NCBI RefSeq assembly: GCF_017873565.1
Contig: NZ_JAGGKH010000003.1
Coordinates: forward strand, 124,001 to 188,000
From: Lederbergia galactosidilytica
Lineage (GTDB): Bacteria; Bacillota; Bacilli; Bacillales; Bacillaceae_C
Reading direction: 5' to 3'
Length of the DNA stretch: 64,000 nt
How positions within the stretch are numbered: the first letter of the stretch is position 1; each line of letters begins with the position of its first letter. Below the pieces are notes generated by a model. That model was given only the letters and a program-made list of their open reading frames with translations. It had not been told where the DNA came from and ran no database searches. The position numbers and the translations under genes are program-made. Positions 1 to 8,758 of the stretch are shown here, one piece after another.

Positions 1-293
1 TTAATTTTATCAAAAAGATGTTTGTGGCCGGGGATTTTTACATACGAATCTCGCATAATTGAAATAAGTTTTAAGACTCGGTCCTCGGGTCGATAATTAA
101 CGAGCATAATTGTATCAGTCCGAGAGTTCTCCTCGCCTCGGGAATCAACACCAAGTACTAAAAAATTGGTGGATTCATGAACGAGCTCATCCTGCTTTCC
201 TTCTAGTTGGAATTGGTCTTTCTTAATACTTTGACACCCAAATAATAAAAGAAAGCAGGTTATCATGAAGATAAATAAGATTCGTTTTTTCAC
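1..293 (-). CDS. LytR-CpsA-Psr (LCP) family lipoprotein, 3' part missing
   Basis: The gene enters from the left edge on the minus strand; only the first 97 codons are present. I chose the GTG at 291-293 because AGGAG lies just upstream. The product begins with a basic, hydrophobic signal peptide ending in a lipobox (LLFGC, Cys20), so it should be a lipoprotein on the outer membrane face. After a short linker it reads FLVLGVDSRG, then RTDTIMLVNY and ISIMRDSYVKIPG, the start of the LCP catalytic domain with the Asp and Arg residues that handle the phosphate of polyprenyl-linked polymers. LCP proteins attach teichoic acids or other glycopolymers to peptidoglycan; most are anchored by a transmembrane helix, so the lipobox is less usual. 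The specific paralogue cannot be told from the N-terminus. Confidence 0.8.
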   Translation of the reverse strand, partial: MKKRILFIFMITCFLLLFGCQSIKKDQFQLEGKQDELVHESTNFLVLGVDSRGEENSRTDTIMLVNYRPEDRVLKLISIMRDSYVKIPGHKHLFDKI

Positions 294-639
294 TTTTTTC
301 AACTCCTGACAACCATTTTTATATAGTGTTAACAGGCTGTACCTCTGCATAAGATTTTTTAGAAAATTCGAAAAAGCATAGCGGGGGGCTAAACGCTGGG
401 AAGCAAAGAGCTTCATCTGTATTGCTAATCTTATAATGGTTCTGTAGAGAGTAGTGGCACCCTTTGCGGTAAAAGCCTTGCTTTGTTCGGACCAACAGAA
501 TTGTCACCTGACGTAGTTGTAGAAAATAGAACAGGTTTAAAATTCCCGTCGGATAGAAATTCACTTTATATTATTCTTTAATTCACGGCACCAATTATGT
601 AAAAAGATTGTTGGGAAATTTCCCCAGTTTATATACATG
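294..639. other. Intergenic stretch without a convincing gene
   Basis: Between the LCP lipoprotein start and the peptide transporter terminator I see no ORF with a plausible ribosome binding site or protein-like composition. It presumably carries the minus-strand promoter of the LCP gene, but I could not assign -35 and -10 boxes with confidence. Confidence 0.4.
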
Positions 640-682
640 AAAAAACTACCTTTTAAAGGAAATTACTTTCTTTAAAAGGTAG
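640..682 (-). terminator. Rho-independent terminator of the peptide transporter gene
   Basis: A 13-bp inverted repeat (CTACCTTTTAAAG at 646-658 with CTTTAAAAGGTAG at 670-682) is followed, reading the minus strand, by a run of six T. It sits just beyond the stop codon of the transporter gene. Confidence 0.85.
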
Positions 683-690
683 TCGTTGTT

Positions 691-2172
691 TTAAACTTTT
701 CTTTTGTATAAAAATGAAAGGAGAAACAGAAGAGCACCAAGAAAAATGGCGATCGCACCGATAATTCCAAAGTAGAGAATCTCTGTTTCCGGTGTATACA
801 ATTTTACAACTTGCGCATTTATAGCCTGGGCTGAAGCATTCGACAGGAACCAAAGACTCATCGTTTGTGCTGAGAATGCTGCTGGTGCAAGTTTTGTTGT
901 CGCAGAGAGTCCAACCGGGGATAAACATAATTCCCCAAGTACAACGATGAAAAAGCTAAGCACAAGCCATAATGGGCTGACGAGTGTATCGGGGCCACCG
1001 TAAATAGCTGGGATAATCATTACTAAGAAAGAAATTCCCGCAAGTACTAAGCCTAATGAAAACTTTTGATGTGTAGAAGGTTGGCGTTTTCCTAGCTTCA
1101 TCCATAATCCCGCAAATACAGGTGCTAACAGAACAATAAATAATGGATTTAAAGATTGAAACCAAGATGATGCTAACGAAAAGCCGGCAAACGATAATCT
1201 TGTTCGTTCATCTGCATATTGTGCCAAAATAACGGAACCTTGTTCTTGAATCGCCCAAAACATCATCGCGGCAATAAACAAAGGAATATAGGCAAGTAGA
1301 TTCTTTTGTTCCTCGTTTGTTGTTTTCTTGCTAAAATACATGACCGAAAAGTAGATCACAGGGATAATGATCCCTAAAACACTTACAAGCATTGTAAAGC
1401 GATTAATCGTTAAAATGCCTTTAGAAATAAGAAAGGCACCGGCAATTACGATGACTAACGTACTGAGTCCAATTTTCAAAAATACTGACTTTTTTTCTTC
1501 AGGTGAAAGTGGATTTGGCACATAAGAACCTGCAAGACCTAAATTTTTCTTTCTTGTTGCTAAGAAAATAATCAGTCCAGCTAGCATTCCGATAGCTGCT
1601 ACCCCAAAGCCGAGATGGAAACTATACTTTTGACCGAGTGTTCCGACAATAAAGGGTGCAAGTAAACCACCGAGGTTAATCCCCATATAGAAAATACTAA
1701 AACCAGCATCCCTTCGAGGATCATCATTACTGTATAAATCACCAACAATATTCGATACATTCGGCTTTAACAATCCTGTTCCGATGACGATTAAGCCCAT
1801 AGATAAAAATAAGGCTGTGACTCCCCCAGGAAAGGATAGTGCAATATGGCCGGCCATAATTAATATTCCGCCGTAAAACACAGTTTTCTTTGTTCCATAT
1901 AAGCGGTCAGCAATCCAGCCACCGATAATCCCTGACATATAAACGAGAGAACCGTAAATCGCCATGATTGAAGCGGCCATGCTTTTATCCAGCCCTAGTC
2001 CACCCTCTGTTACGGCATAATACATGTAATAAAGTAAGATGGCTCTCATACCATAGTATGAAAATCTCTCCCAAAATTCCGTGAAAAATAATGTAAACAA
2101 ACCCTTAGGATGCCCAAAAAAGCCTTTTTGTGGGACACTCTCAAGGATTTCTTGTGAATTCTTAGTTGCCAT
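691..2172 (-). CDS. dtpT: POT/PTR family proton-dependent di-/tripeptide transporter
   Basis: This 493-residue polytopic protein should import di- and tripeptides with protons across the cytoplasmic membrane. The N-terminal region has the family hallmark FFTEFWERFSYYGMRAILLYY (residues about 30-50, ExxER-type motif on helix 1), followed by GGWIADRLYGTKK on the helix 2-3 loop and the second PTR signature FSIFYMGINLGGLLAPF near residues 158-174. Length and about 14 hydrophobic segments fit the bacterial DtpT/YclF type. The ATG at 2170-2172 has AAAGGGGACA upstream. The gene stands alone, with its own promoter (2204-2232) and terminator. The family is clear; the exact substrate range is inferred. 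Confidence 0.92.
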   Translation of the reverse strand: MATKNSQEILESVPQKGFFGHPKGLFTLFFTEFWERFSYYGMRAILLYYMYYAVTEGGLGLDKSMAASIMAIYGSLVYMSGIIGGWIADRLYGTKKTVFYGGILIMAGHIALSFPGGVTALFLSMGLIVIGTGLLKPNVSNIVGDLYSNDDPRRDAGFSIFYMGINLGGLLAPFIVGTLGQKYSFHLGFGVAAIGMLAGLIIFLATRKKNLGLAGSYVPNPLSPEEKKSVFLKIGLSTLVIVIAGAFLISKGILTINRFTMLVSVLGIIIPVIYFSVMYFSKKTTNEEQKNLLAYIPLFIAAMMFWAIQEQGSVILAQYADERTRLSFAGFSLASSWFQSLNPLFIVLLAPVFAGLWMKLGKRQPSTHQKFSLGLVLAGISFLVMIIPAIYGGPDTLVSPLWLVLSFFIVVLGELCLSPVGLSATTKLAPAAFSAQTMSLWFLSNASAQAINAQVVKLYTPETEILYFGIIGAIAIFLGALLFLLSFLYKRKV

Positions 2173-2203
2173 AGTAGCTTGTCCCCTTTGTTTAAATACT
2201 AAA

Positions 2204-2232
2204 ATAATAACATCCGAAAGTAGCTGTGTAAA
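2204..2232 (-). promoter_or_regulatory. Sigma-A-type promoter of the peptide transporter
   Basis: On the minus strand TTTACA (2227-2232) and TATTAT (2204-2209) are 17 bp apart, 30-60 bp before the ATG. The match is by eye. Confidence 0.55.
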
Positions 2233-2329
2233 ATAACTATGTAATGTTTATTTTATAATAAGTGGAAAAATAAAATATAGTCTTTCATTTATTTACCAAA
2301 TATTTTACCTAATACTTTCCATAAAAGCG

Positions 2330-2359
2330 TTGACATTGGTGAATAACACATGCTAGTAT
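2330..2359 (+). promoter_or_regulatory. Promoter driving the leader peptide and bmrCD-like genes
   Basis: A consensus TTGACA (2330-2335) lies 18 bp before TAGTAT (2354-2359), preceded by TGC that could act as an extended -10. A transcript from here would begin about 30 nt before the leader ORF at 2399. Confidence 0.7.
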
Positions 2360-2398
2360 AAAAACATTCAAAAATTTGCGAAAAGGGAGGCAGTTCAA

Positions 2399-2464
2399 AT
2401 GAAAATAATTTTATCAAACTTCTATCAACTTCATAATGAATTAGCCTGCCCATTATTTGCGTAA
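2399..2464 (+). CDS. 21-residue leader peptide (BmrB-like candidate)
   Basis: A very short ORF begins with ATG at 2399, seven bases after GGGAGGC, one of the better ribosome binding sites in this stretch. Its product starts MKIILSNFYQLH and ends ELACPLFA. It sits between a strong promoter and a strong terminator upstream of two ABC exporter genes. In Bacillus subtilis the homologous bmrCD pair is preceded by bmrB, a small ORF whose translation, when ribosomes are slowed by antibiotics, prevents termination in the leader. I infer the same role from position and layout only; the peptide itself is not recognisably similar to anything I know. A chance ORF is possible but the ribosome binding site argues against it. 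Confidence 0.6.
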   Translation: MKIILSNFYQLHNELACPLFA

Positions 2465-2525
2465 AGAAGAGCAAAAAAATAGATCCATGCGGGCATGATT
2501 CTTCGTGTTCGTATCTCATAAATGG

Positions 2526-2575
2526 AAGGCATAGTGGCATACATTTTTGTTGATGCACTATGCCTTTTTTGTGTT
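2526..2575 (+). terminator. Leader terminator / attenuator upstream of bmrCD
   Basis: The stem pairs AAGGCATAGT (2526-2535) with ACTATGCCTT (2557-2566), extended after one bulged G by GCAT/ATGC, with a 12-nt loop and a run of six T followed by GTGTTTTT. It ends 130 bp before the ABC transporter start and about 60 bp after the leader ORF, as expected for an attenuator rather than an operon terminator. Confidence 0.8.
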
Positions 2576-2703
2576 TTTGAAGGGAGAGAACTTGTTGTAT
2601 TAGATGTACGGATGCGACTGATGTCATTCTGAATGGGGGTTATAAGGAGGATTAAGCGTAGATAGGGTGTTGCGTAAATAAAAGTTTTGTTTGAGGTGAG
2701 AAA

Positions 2704-4464
2704 ATGTTTAGTGTCTTAAGGAAACTAGGTTGGTTTTTTAAATTACATTGGAAGAGGTATATGGTCGCAGGTTTATTACTAACCATCGCTAATATATTTG
2801 AAGTAGTTCCACCGTTTATTTTAGGTGAAGCAATCGATCATATGATTTTAACGCAATTAACATGGCAATTATTATCACTTTATATTGTCATATTAGCTGG
2901 AGGCTCGATTCTCAATTATGCGATTACGTATATTTGGCAATACCAGCTTTTTGGTGGCGCATTTATTTTGGAAAAGAATTTGCGTTCTCGTTTGATGAAC
3001 CATTTACTGAAAATGGCCCCGCCCTTTTTTGAAAAGAACCGGACGGGTGATTTAATGGCGAGAGGTACGAATGATTTACGAGCCATTTCCGTAACAGCCG
3101 GTTTTGGGGTTTTGACATTGTTTGATTCTACCTTATATATGCTGACGATTTTATTGACAATGGGCTTCCTTGTGTCTTGGAAATTAACATTCGCTGCGAT
3201 TTTACCCTTACCAGTGCTTGCCTTGATCATCACTGTATTGGGAAAGAAGATTCATGGTCGGTTTATAAAGGCACAAAAAGCTTTTGGTGATATGAATGAC
3301 CGCGTACTTGAATCTGTTTCAGGAGTGCGAGTCACAAGGGCTTATGTTCAAGAAAAGGCAAGTATGGCTGAATTTCAGAAGATGACCAATGATGTCTACG
3401 AAAAAAATATCGGTGTTGTTAAAATAGAAGCCTTTTTTCATCCAGCCACACAAATCTTAACAGGGCTTAGTTATGTGATTGGACTGTCATATGGCACATA
3501 TCTTGTTTTTCAACAGGAAATTTCTTTAGGGCATCTTGTTTCTTTCAATGTCTATCTCGGGATGTTGATATGGCCGATGTTTGCAATTGGCGAATTAATT
3601 AATATTATGCAAAGAGGTAATGCCTCATTAGATCGCGTGGAAGAGATTTTGCAATATCAAGAGGATGTAAAGGATCCACAAAATCCACAAAAAGTAGAAC
3701 AACCAGATGGAATTAAATTGGATGATGTTACCTTCCAATACCCTACAGCTACAACAGCAAATTTAAAAGCTGTTAATCTAACGATTACCCGTGGGGACAC
3801 AATTGGAATTGTGGGGAAGACAGGTAGTGGGAAAACAACTTTTATTAAGCAATTTTTAAGGGAGTATCCACTCGGGGATGGAACAATCTCAATCTCCAAA
3901 GTGAATATGGCGGAACAAACAAAGGATCAGGTAAGGGGCTGGATTGGTTACGTACCACAGGACCATATTCTCTTTTCGAGAAGTATTCGTGAAAATATAT
4001 TATTCGGTCAAGAAACCGCAACAGAAGAGGAGATACAGAAGGCGATTCAATTGGCATATTTTGAACAGGATTTAGAAATGCTCCCCCTTGGTTTAGAAAC
4101 GCTTGTAGGAGAAAAAGGAGTTGCATTATCAGGAGGCCAAAAACAAAGAATTTCAATTGCACGAGCATTTATTAAAAATCCAGAAATCTTAATTTTAGAT
4201 GACTCACTCTCAGCTGTTGATGGAAAAACAGAAGCGAATATCATTGAGAATATGCGTCGGGAAAGACAAGGGAAAACAACATTGATTACGACTCATCGCT
4301 TATCTTCAGTCGAACATGCAGATTGGATCATCGTATTAGATGAGGGGGAGATTGTCGAAGAAGGACGTCATCAAGACTTACTTCTGCAAAATGGTTGGTA
4401 TAAGGAACAGCATGATCGCCAACAATTAGAAGATTCTTTGAGCGAGGGGGGGCAGGCAACATGA
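2704..4464 (+). CDS. bmrC: Multidrug ABC exporter half-transporter, BmrC/YheI type
   Basis: One half of a heterodimeric drug exporter: six transmembrane helices (residues about 15-310) followed by an ATPase domain. Walker A GKTGSGKT is near residues 369-376, the signature LSGGQKQR near 474-481, and Walker B ends LILDD at 499-500. The second Asp replaces the usual catalytic Glu, making the nucleotide site formed with this Walker B degenerate, as known for BmrC and other asymmetric exporters. The 586-residue length matches YheI of B. subtilis. ATG at 2704 follows GAGGTGAG. The stop overlaps the start of the partner gene by four bases. The pair is expected to pump structurally diverse drugs and is probably induced by translation inhibitors through the leader upstream. 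Confidence 0.9.
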   Translation: MFSVLRKLGWFFKLHWKRYMVAGLLLTIANIFEVVPPFILGEAIDHMILTQLTWQLLSLYIVILAGGSILNYAITYIWQYQLFGGAFILEKNLRSRLMNHLLKMAPPFFEKNRTGDLMARGTNDLRAISVTAGFGVLTLFDSTLYMLTILLTMGFLVSWKLTFAAILPLPVLALIITVLGKKIHGRFIKAQKAFGDMNDRVLESVSGVRVTRAYVQEKASMAEFQKMTNDVYEKNIGVVKIEAFFHPATQILTGLSYVIGLSYGTYLVFQQEISLGHLVSFNVYLGMLIWPMFAIGELINIMQRGNASLDRVEEILQYQEDVKDPQNPQKVEQPDGIKLDDVTFQYPTATTANLKAVNLTITRGDTIGIVGKTGSGKTTFIKQFLREYPLGDGTISISKVNMAEQTKDQVRGWIGYVPQDHILFSRSIRENILFGQETATEEEIQKAIQLAYFEQDLEMLPLGLETLVGEKGVALSGGQKQRISIARAFIKNPEILILDDSLSAVDGKTEANIIENMRRERQGKTTLITTHRLSSVEHADWIIVLDEGEIVEEGRHQDLLLQNGWYKEQHDRQQLEDSLSEGGQAT

Positions 4465-6455
4465 CAGGGAAACGATTATATCAATACGCCTTACATGTCA
4501 AATGGGTGATTATTGGTGCACTTGCTTTGCTCGCGGTTTCGGTGGGAGCAGAAGTATTGGGACCGTTAGTAGCCAAAAAAATGATTGATGACCATATCTT
4601 AGGAATTGAGGCGTATTGGCAGGAAACGACAGCGGAGGAATCAGCTGTTTCCTTCGGAGGGAAACTTTATACCAAGGGAGCTGACCCATCTGATCAAACG
4701 GCAACACTTTTACAAGTTGGCAGAAATTTTTACTGGGTTGAAGAGGAAGTCACTTTGGATGGAAGCCGTTCTGTTCAAGGAGATCAATTGAAGGTCGATA
4801 TTAATGGCGAGATATATGAATACCAAGTGCAAAAACTTTCAGTTGATGAAACTTTAGCATTTTATAAACCAGAAATCCCTATGATTATTCAATTACTTGT
4901 CATATATATGCTTCTGTTTATTGTAGCGGCTTTATTATTTTATGGGCAATTTTTGCTTTTGCAAAAAGCTGCGAACCGGATTATTCAAAAAATGAGAAAT
5001 GATGTATTTACTCATATGCATCGTCTACCCATTCGATATTTTGATGATTTGCCAGCTGGAAAAGTTGTATCCCGCATTACTAATGATACGGAAGTGATTC
5101 GAGAATTATATGTGGCCGTGTTATCTAATTTCTTTACCGGGATCATTTATATGATTGGCATTTATACGGCGATGTTTATTTTAGATGCGAAATTAGCGTT
5201 GATTTGTTTGCTGCTTTTACCATTATTATATGTATGGATGATAATTTATCGGAAATATGCTTCGAAATATAATCATGCTATTCGTTCCAAGGTTAGTGAG
5301 ATCAACGCGATGATGAATGAATCAATCCAAGGTATGCCGATTATCCAAGCTTTCCGAAGAGAGCGAAAAATGAGAGATGAGTTTGATGAAATGAATGGTG
5401 TTCATTTTCGTTATCAAAACAAGCTGTTATCACTGGATGCCCTTTCCAGTCATAACCTTGTCGGGGTATTGCGGAACTTTGTATTTGTCGGATTTATTTG
5501 GTATTTTGGGCATGATTTTCTTAGTGTGCATTCTGCTTTAACTGTTGGGGTGCTGTATGCGTATGTCGACTACATTAATCGCTTATTTAATCCTGTAAAT
5601 AATATGGTCAACCAATTATCCAATCTAGAACAGGCTCTAGTGGCAGGTAATCGTGTTTTTCAATTACTCGATGAAAAAGGCGAAGAGGTCAGGGAAGAGA
5701 AGGTTGATCGTTTTGCGGGAAATGTGACATTTGACCATGTCTATTTTGGATATCAAGAAGGAGAGTATGTATTAAAGGATATTGATTTTGTAACCAAACA
5801 AGGAGAAACGGTCGCACTTGTCGGGCATACAGGTTCCGGAAAAAGCTCCATTATGAATATATTATTCCGTTTTTATGATTGCCAGCAAGGAGAGATCCGG
5901 ATTGATGGTAAAAATATCCGGTCAATGTCTAAGCAAGCATTGCGTGAACATATGGGGATTGTGTTACAAGATCCATATTTATTTACCGGCACGATTGCTT
6001 CAAATATCAGTTTAAATGATCCACGGATTTCCAGAGAGCAAGTGGAAGCAGCACTTGAAGCAGTTGGGGCAGATCGGGTATTGAAAAACTTGAAAAAGGG
6101 TCTTGATGAACCAGTGGCTGAAAAAGGGGGCACTTTGTCCTCTGGACAACGGCAATTAATCTCCTTTGCCCGTGCTTTGGCTTTTGACCCGGCCATTCTG
6201 ATCTTGGATGAAGCGACCTCTAATATTGATACAGAAACAGAAGCAATTATCCAAGAAGCAATGGATGTCTTGAAGAAAGGCCGAACAACCTTTGTGATTG
6301 CTCACAGATTATCCACGATTAAAAAGGCGGATCAAATTTTAGTATTAGACCGGGGAACAATCGTCGAGCGAGGGAATCATGAAGAACTAATGAAGAGAAA
6401 AGGTAAATATTATCAAATGTATCAATTGCAGCAAGGGCATAAACAAGGGGCATAG
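4461..6455 (+). CDS. bmrD: Multidrug ABC exporter half-transporter, BmrD/YheH type
   Basis: The second half of the heterodimer, 664 residues. Between the first two transmembrane helices it carries an extra extracytoplasmic segment of about 80 residues (near 45-130), a known peculiarity of BmrD. The ATPase domain has Walker A GHTGSGKS (about residues 454-461), a signature reading LSSGQRQL, and a complete Walker B LILDE with catalytic Glu584. It therefore supplies the competent catalytic residue that BmrC lacks. It starts at an ATGA overlap with bmrC, implying translational coupling, and is followed by a terminator. Family assignment is firm; drug range is inferred. Confidence 0.9.
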   Translation: MTGKRLYQYALHVKWVIIGALALLAVSVGAEVLGPLVAKKMIDDHILGIEAYWQETTAEESAVSFGGKLYTKGADPSDQTATLLQVGRNFYWVEEEVTLDGSRSVQGDQLKVDINGEIYEYQVQKLSVDETLAFYKPEIPMIIQLLVIYMLLFIVAALLFYGQFLLLQKAANRIIQKMRNDVFTHMHRLPIRYFDDLPAGKVVSRITNDTEVIRELYVAVLSNFFTGIIYMIGIYTAMFILDAKLALICLLLLPLLYVWMIIYRKYASKYNHAIRSKVSEINAMMNESIQGMPIIQAFRRERKMRDEFDEMNGVHFRYQNKLLSLDALSSHNLVGVLRNFVFVGFIWYFGHDFLSVHSALTVGVLYAYVDYINRLFNPVNNMVNQLSNLEQALVAGNRVFQLLDEKGEEVREEKVDRFAGNVTFDHVYFGYQEGEYVLKDIDFVTKQGETVALVGHTGSGKSSIMNILFRFYDCQQGEIRIDGKNIRSMSKQALREHMGIVLQDPYLFTGTIASNISLNDPRISREQVEAALEAVGADRVLKNLKKGLDEPVAEKGGTLSSGQRQLISFARALAFDPAILILDEATSNIDTETEAIIQEAMDVLKKGRTTFVIAHRLSTIKKADQILVLDRGTIVERGNHEELMKRKGKYYQMYQLQQGHKQGA

Positions 6456-6465
6456 ATAAGATATG

Positions 6466-6516
6466 GAGCTGTCTGAAATGGTCGATAAACTGACTTTTTC
6501 GGGCGGCTCTTTTTTA
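6466..6516 (+). terminator. Terminator after bmrD
   Basis: GAGCTGTCTGAAA (6466-6478) pairs with TTTCGGGCGGCTC (6497-6509), including three G-U pairs, and is followed by seven T. Confidence 0.75.
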
Positions 6517-6727
6517 TAAAATGCAGTTTTTAAGATCTGAAATTTACGGTTTTATTGAAAGATCTTAGTCATTATGCAAAATCAATAAGTTTTTGTGATT
6601 CGCCTTTTTAGCATAGATCGGATACGATATCCGTTTATGAAAGGATATTTTGCAAAAACCAGCCATTTAGGTCTTAAGAACTCTTCTGGATAAATAATTA
6701 TGGTAGGATAGCAACTGGAGGTGTATA

Positions 6728-6845
6728 ATGTCGCGGGTATTTTTATCTAGAAATAAAGATTTGGTATGTTTCGAATCAATTTATCGTTAGTGGATTCAAC
6801 TTAGTGAATGCAGCACTAGGTTCTTTCCAACCATTTAATAAATAA
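6728..6845 (+). pseudogene. Possible small gene with a one-base frameshift
   Basis: ATG at 6728 follows GGAGGTG at a good distance and encodes MSRVFLSRNKDL before running to a stop at about 6790. In the next frame the sequence continues without a stop as KIWYVSNQFIVSGFNLVNAA and on to GSFQPFNK, then TAA at 6843-6845. The total of 118 bases is one more than a multiple of three, so one inserted base would explain it. No function is recognised. It may equally be non-coding; the rest of 6517-6880 contains only short palindromes (for example CGGATACGATATCCG near 6618). Confidence 0.25.
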
Positions 6846-6880
6846 CTATTATTCGTTGATCAATATGGGGGTATAACAAA

Positions 6881-8071
6881 TTGAAGAAATTATATTATAT
6901 ATTAGTTGCAGGAATAATATTATTAACTGCATGTAGCAATACAAATAATAGCGTAAATTCTCCTATTGAAGGGGAAAAGGCAAATGTTGAACAGCCTGAG
7001 CAATCAGAAACTAATAATACTGAAATAATTAAAGGTTTTACACCGTATACTGAAATTGCGGATTTTATCAAGGAAGAAAAAATGTTCTCTGCTTTGGAAT
7101 ATGAATCTGATTATGATCCGGAAGATGATGTGGAAGACTGGGGGCCACCAGCTGTCGATAACATCTCTCTTATTACGAAATCCTCTGACGAAAAGTTATA
7201 TTATTTTAATAGCTCCGTCACGAATAAGCCAGGGTTTGACTTTGAGGTATTTACTTTTGATGAGAATGATCAAGCTATCCCAGAAAGTACAATTTATTCA
7301 CCTACTTTAGAAAAATTAGCAAAGGTCGATGGGGAATTATCTAGCAGCAGTATGATCGTTGATAATCTTCTTGTACGAATATTTGATTTTAGGCCAAATA
7401 CAGAAGAAGATCTTGAGAAAGCGATTATTACGGTTGAAACCTGTGATATAACTGATATTTTAGCGGGTAAAAAAGGCGAGTATGATCTAGAGGTTGTATA
7501 TGAAAAGACATATACATATTATGATCTTGCTGGGGACTTTGGCGAAGTGATTAACACATCAGCGGGTCCAGTATATGTGTATCCTGATAAAGAGGAAGAT
7601 AATGAATCTTATCATGTCGTTTCCTTGAATGGCAATCAAGCGGTGAAGGATACAATTTTACAAGATCCCTATTATATTTCCGATTCAACGAGTGACATCA
7701 TGTATATCGATTTTAAAAATGGTCATTACTTCTCTAAAGACTTTAGCAATGAAGCATTAAAAAGGGTTGAAATTGAAAGTGGAGAACCATTATATAATGG
7801 TGCTGATGATAAAACCTTATTTATAAAAGAAGATATGAGAAACCCTGAAATCTATCCGGCCAATGATCATTCATTTTATCTAATAGATGAGGAAGAAATT
7901 TTTGTCATCGACAACGATTTAGAGTTAATCGATTCTGTATCATATGATTCAGAAGAAGACTATGTATATGGACATTATTATTTAGGTAATAATGAATTCC
8001 TCATAATCGATAAATATGAATATCAAAGAAAAGATCGTAGGAAAATATCGGTTAGTAAATATGTGTTTTAA
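6881..8071 (+). CDS. Acidic lipoprotein of unknown function
   Basis: A 396-residue secreted lipoprotein with no family I recognise. The start is TTG at 6881 after GGGGGT. The signal peptide MKKLYYILVAGIILLTAC carries a lipobox LTAC with Cys18, then a Ser/Asn/Glu-rich linker. The mature part is rich in Asp, Glu and Tyr, with repeated patterns such as YESDYDPEDDVEDWG (about residues 71-85) and YDSEEDYVYGHYYLGNNEFL near the C-terminus. Alternating strands with turns suggest a beta-propeller-like or dipeptide-repeat fold, but this is a guess. It stands alone between the bmrCD terminator and its own terminator. Confidence 0.75.
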   Translation: MKKLYYILVAGIILLTACSNTNNSVNSPIEGEKANVEQPEQSETNNTEIIKGFTPYTEIADFIKEEKMFSALEYESDYDPEDDVEDWGPPAVDNISLITKSSDEKLYYFNSSVTNKPGFDFEVFTFDENDQAIPESTIYSPTLEKLAKVDGELSSSSMIVDNLLVRIFDFRPNTEEDLEKAIITVETCDITDILAGKKGEYDLEVVYEKTYTYYDLAGDFGEVINTSAGPVYVYPDKEEDNESYHVVSLNGNQAVKDTILQDPYYISDSTSDIMYIDFKNGHYFSKDFSNEALKRVEIESGEPLYNGADDKTLFIKEDMRNPEIYPANDHSFYLIDEEEIFVIDNDLELIDSVSYDSEEDYVYGHYYLGNNEFLIIDKYEYQRKDRRKISVSKYVF

Positions 8072-8192
8072 AGAGGTAATGGGCTAAGAATCTTCTAGTT
8101 CTAATTCTAGGTATATTCCTTCCATTCATCCTCCTTTCAAAAAATAAAAGTAATATATGAAAGCTAAACAATTATTTTGAGACTGTTGGTGA

Positions 8193-8230
8193 CTAAGTTC
8201 GGTATTCTACCGGACTTAGGTCTTTTGATT
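8193..8230 (+). terminator. Terminator after the lipoprotein gene
   Basis: CTAAGTTCGGTA (8193-8204) pairs with TACCGGACTTAG (8208-8219) with one G-U pair and a three-base loop; TCTTTTGATTTTG follows. The T tract is interrupted, so efficiency may be moderate. Confidence 0.6.
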
Positions 8231-8256
8231 TTGTCTTCATTCGTTTGTGATAGTGA

Positions 8257-8388
8257 TTATAAATATATCTGCAGCCATTCACTCATTTTTTCCTTTCTTT
8301 TTTGAACTCGCTCATCCAACCCTCCTGTTGACATATTCCGATATTTTTCAGAGAGTGCAATTGTCTGTAAAGTATCTAATAGATTCAT
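8257..8388 (-). CDS. Small 43-residue hypothetical protein
   Basis: ATG at 8386-8388 on the minus strand is preceded by GAAGAGGTGG, a good ribosome binding site. The product begins MNLLDTLQTIALSEKYRNMS and ends EKMSEWLQIYL; it is charged and helical-looking, with no recognised family. Directly upstream in another frame is a stretch encoding IARLRELQMVEVDVRRFAMK, so the whole 8257-8545 region might be a decayed longer gene. The remainder of 8390-8640 shows no convincing gene. Confidence 0.35.
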   Translation of the reverse strand: MNLLDTLQTIALSEKYRNMSTGGLDERVQKRKEKMSEWLQIYL

Positions 8389-8643
8389 TCCATATCCACC
8401 TCTTCATGGCAAACCTTCGAACATCTACTTCTACCATTTGCAATTCTCTTAATCGAGCAATCGTCCATCCTCTACTAATATGATTCCTCTCCCTAATGCT
8501 ATGAAGACAGGTAAGGCCGACACCCTTACCTTTTTCCTCCATACTCTAATTAACTTTACAACCAAGCCCCGACATCCTTACGATCTTTTCGACTCTCGCT
8601 GAAAGTACTCTCCTCCATTTTGGACTAAATCGTAAAAAACCTA

Positions 8644-8671
8644 TTGCTCAATTCTGAGATTTATGTATAAT
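8644..8671 (+). promoter_or_regulatory. Promoter of the polyamine operon
   Basis: TTGCTC (8644-8649) is 16 bp from TATAAT (8666-8671). Between it and the regulator start lie two copies of GTAAACTTTA (near 8680 and 8704) and a partly matching inverted GTTTAC near 8726, which could be the binding sites of the regulator encoded downstream. Confidence 0.5.
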
Positions 8672-8758
8672 AATCTGGTGGTAAACTTTAAGTTTCATAT
8701 AAGTAAACTTTATTGAGTGTATGTTTACTATCATTAAACTAAAATGAGGTTTTTAAAG

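Noticed and set aside
319-564. Minus-strand reading frame of 81 codons
   Set aside because: No ribosome binding site, odd Phe/Ser-rich composition and no neighbours to support it.
2289-2627. Minus-strand frame of 112 codons across the bmrCD leader
   Set aside because: It runs antisense through the promoter, leader ORF and terminator, which explain the region better.
8247-8483. Plus-strand frame of 78 codons
   Set aside because: No ribosome binding site; antisense to a better small ORF.
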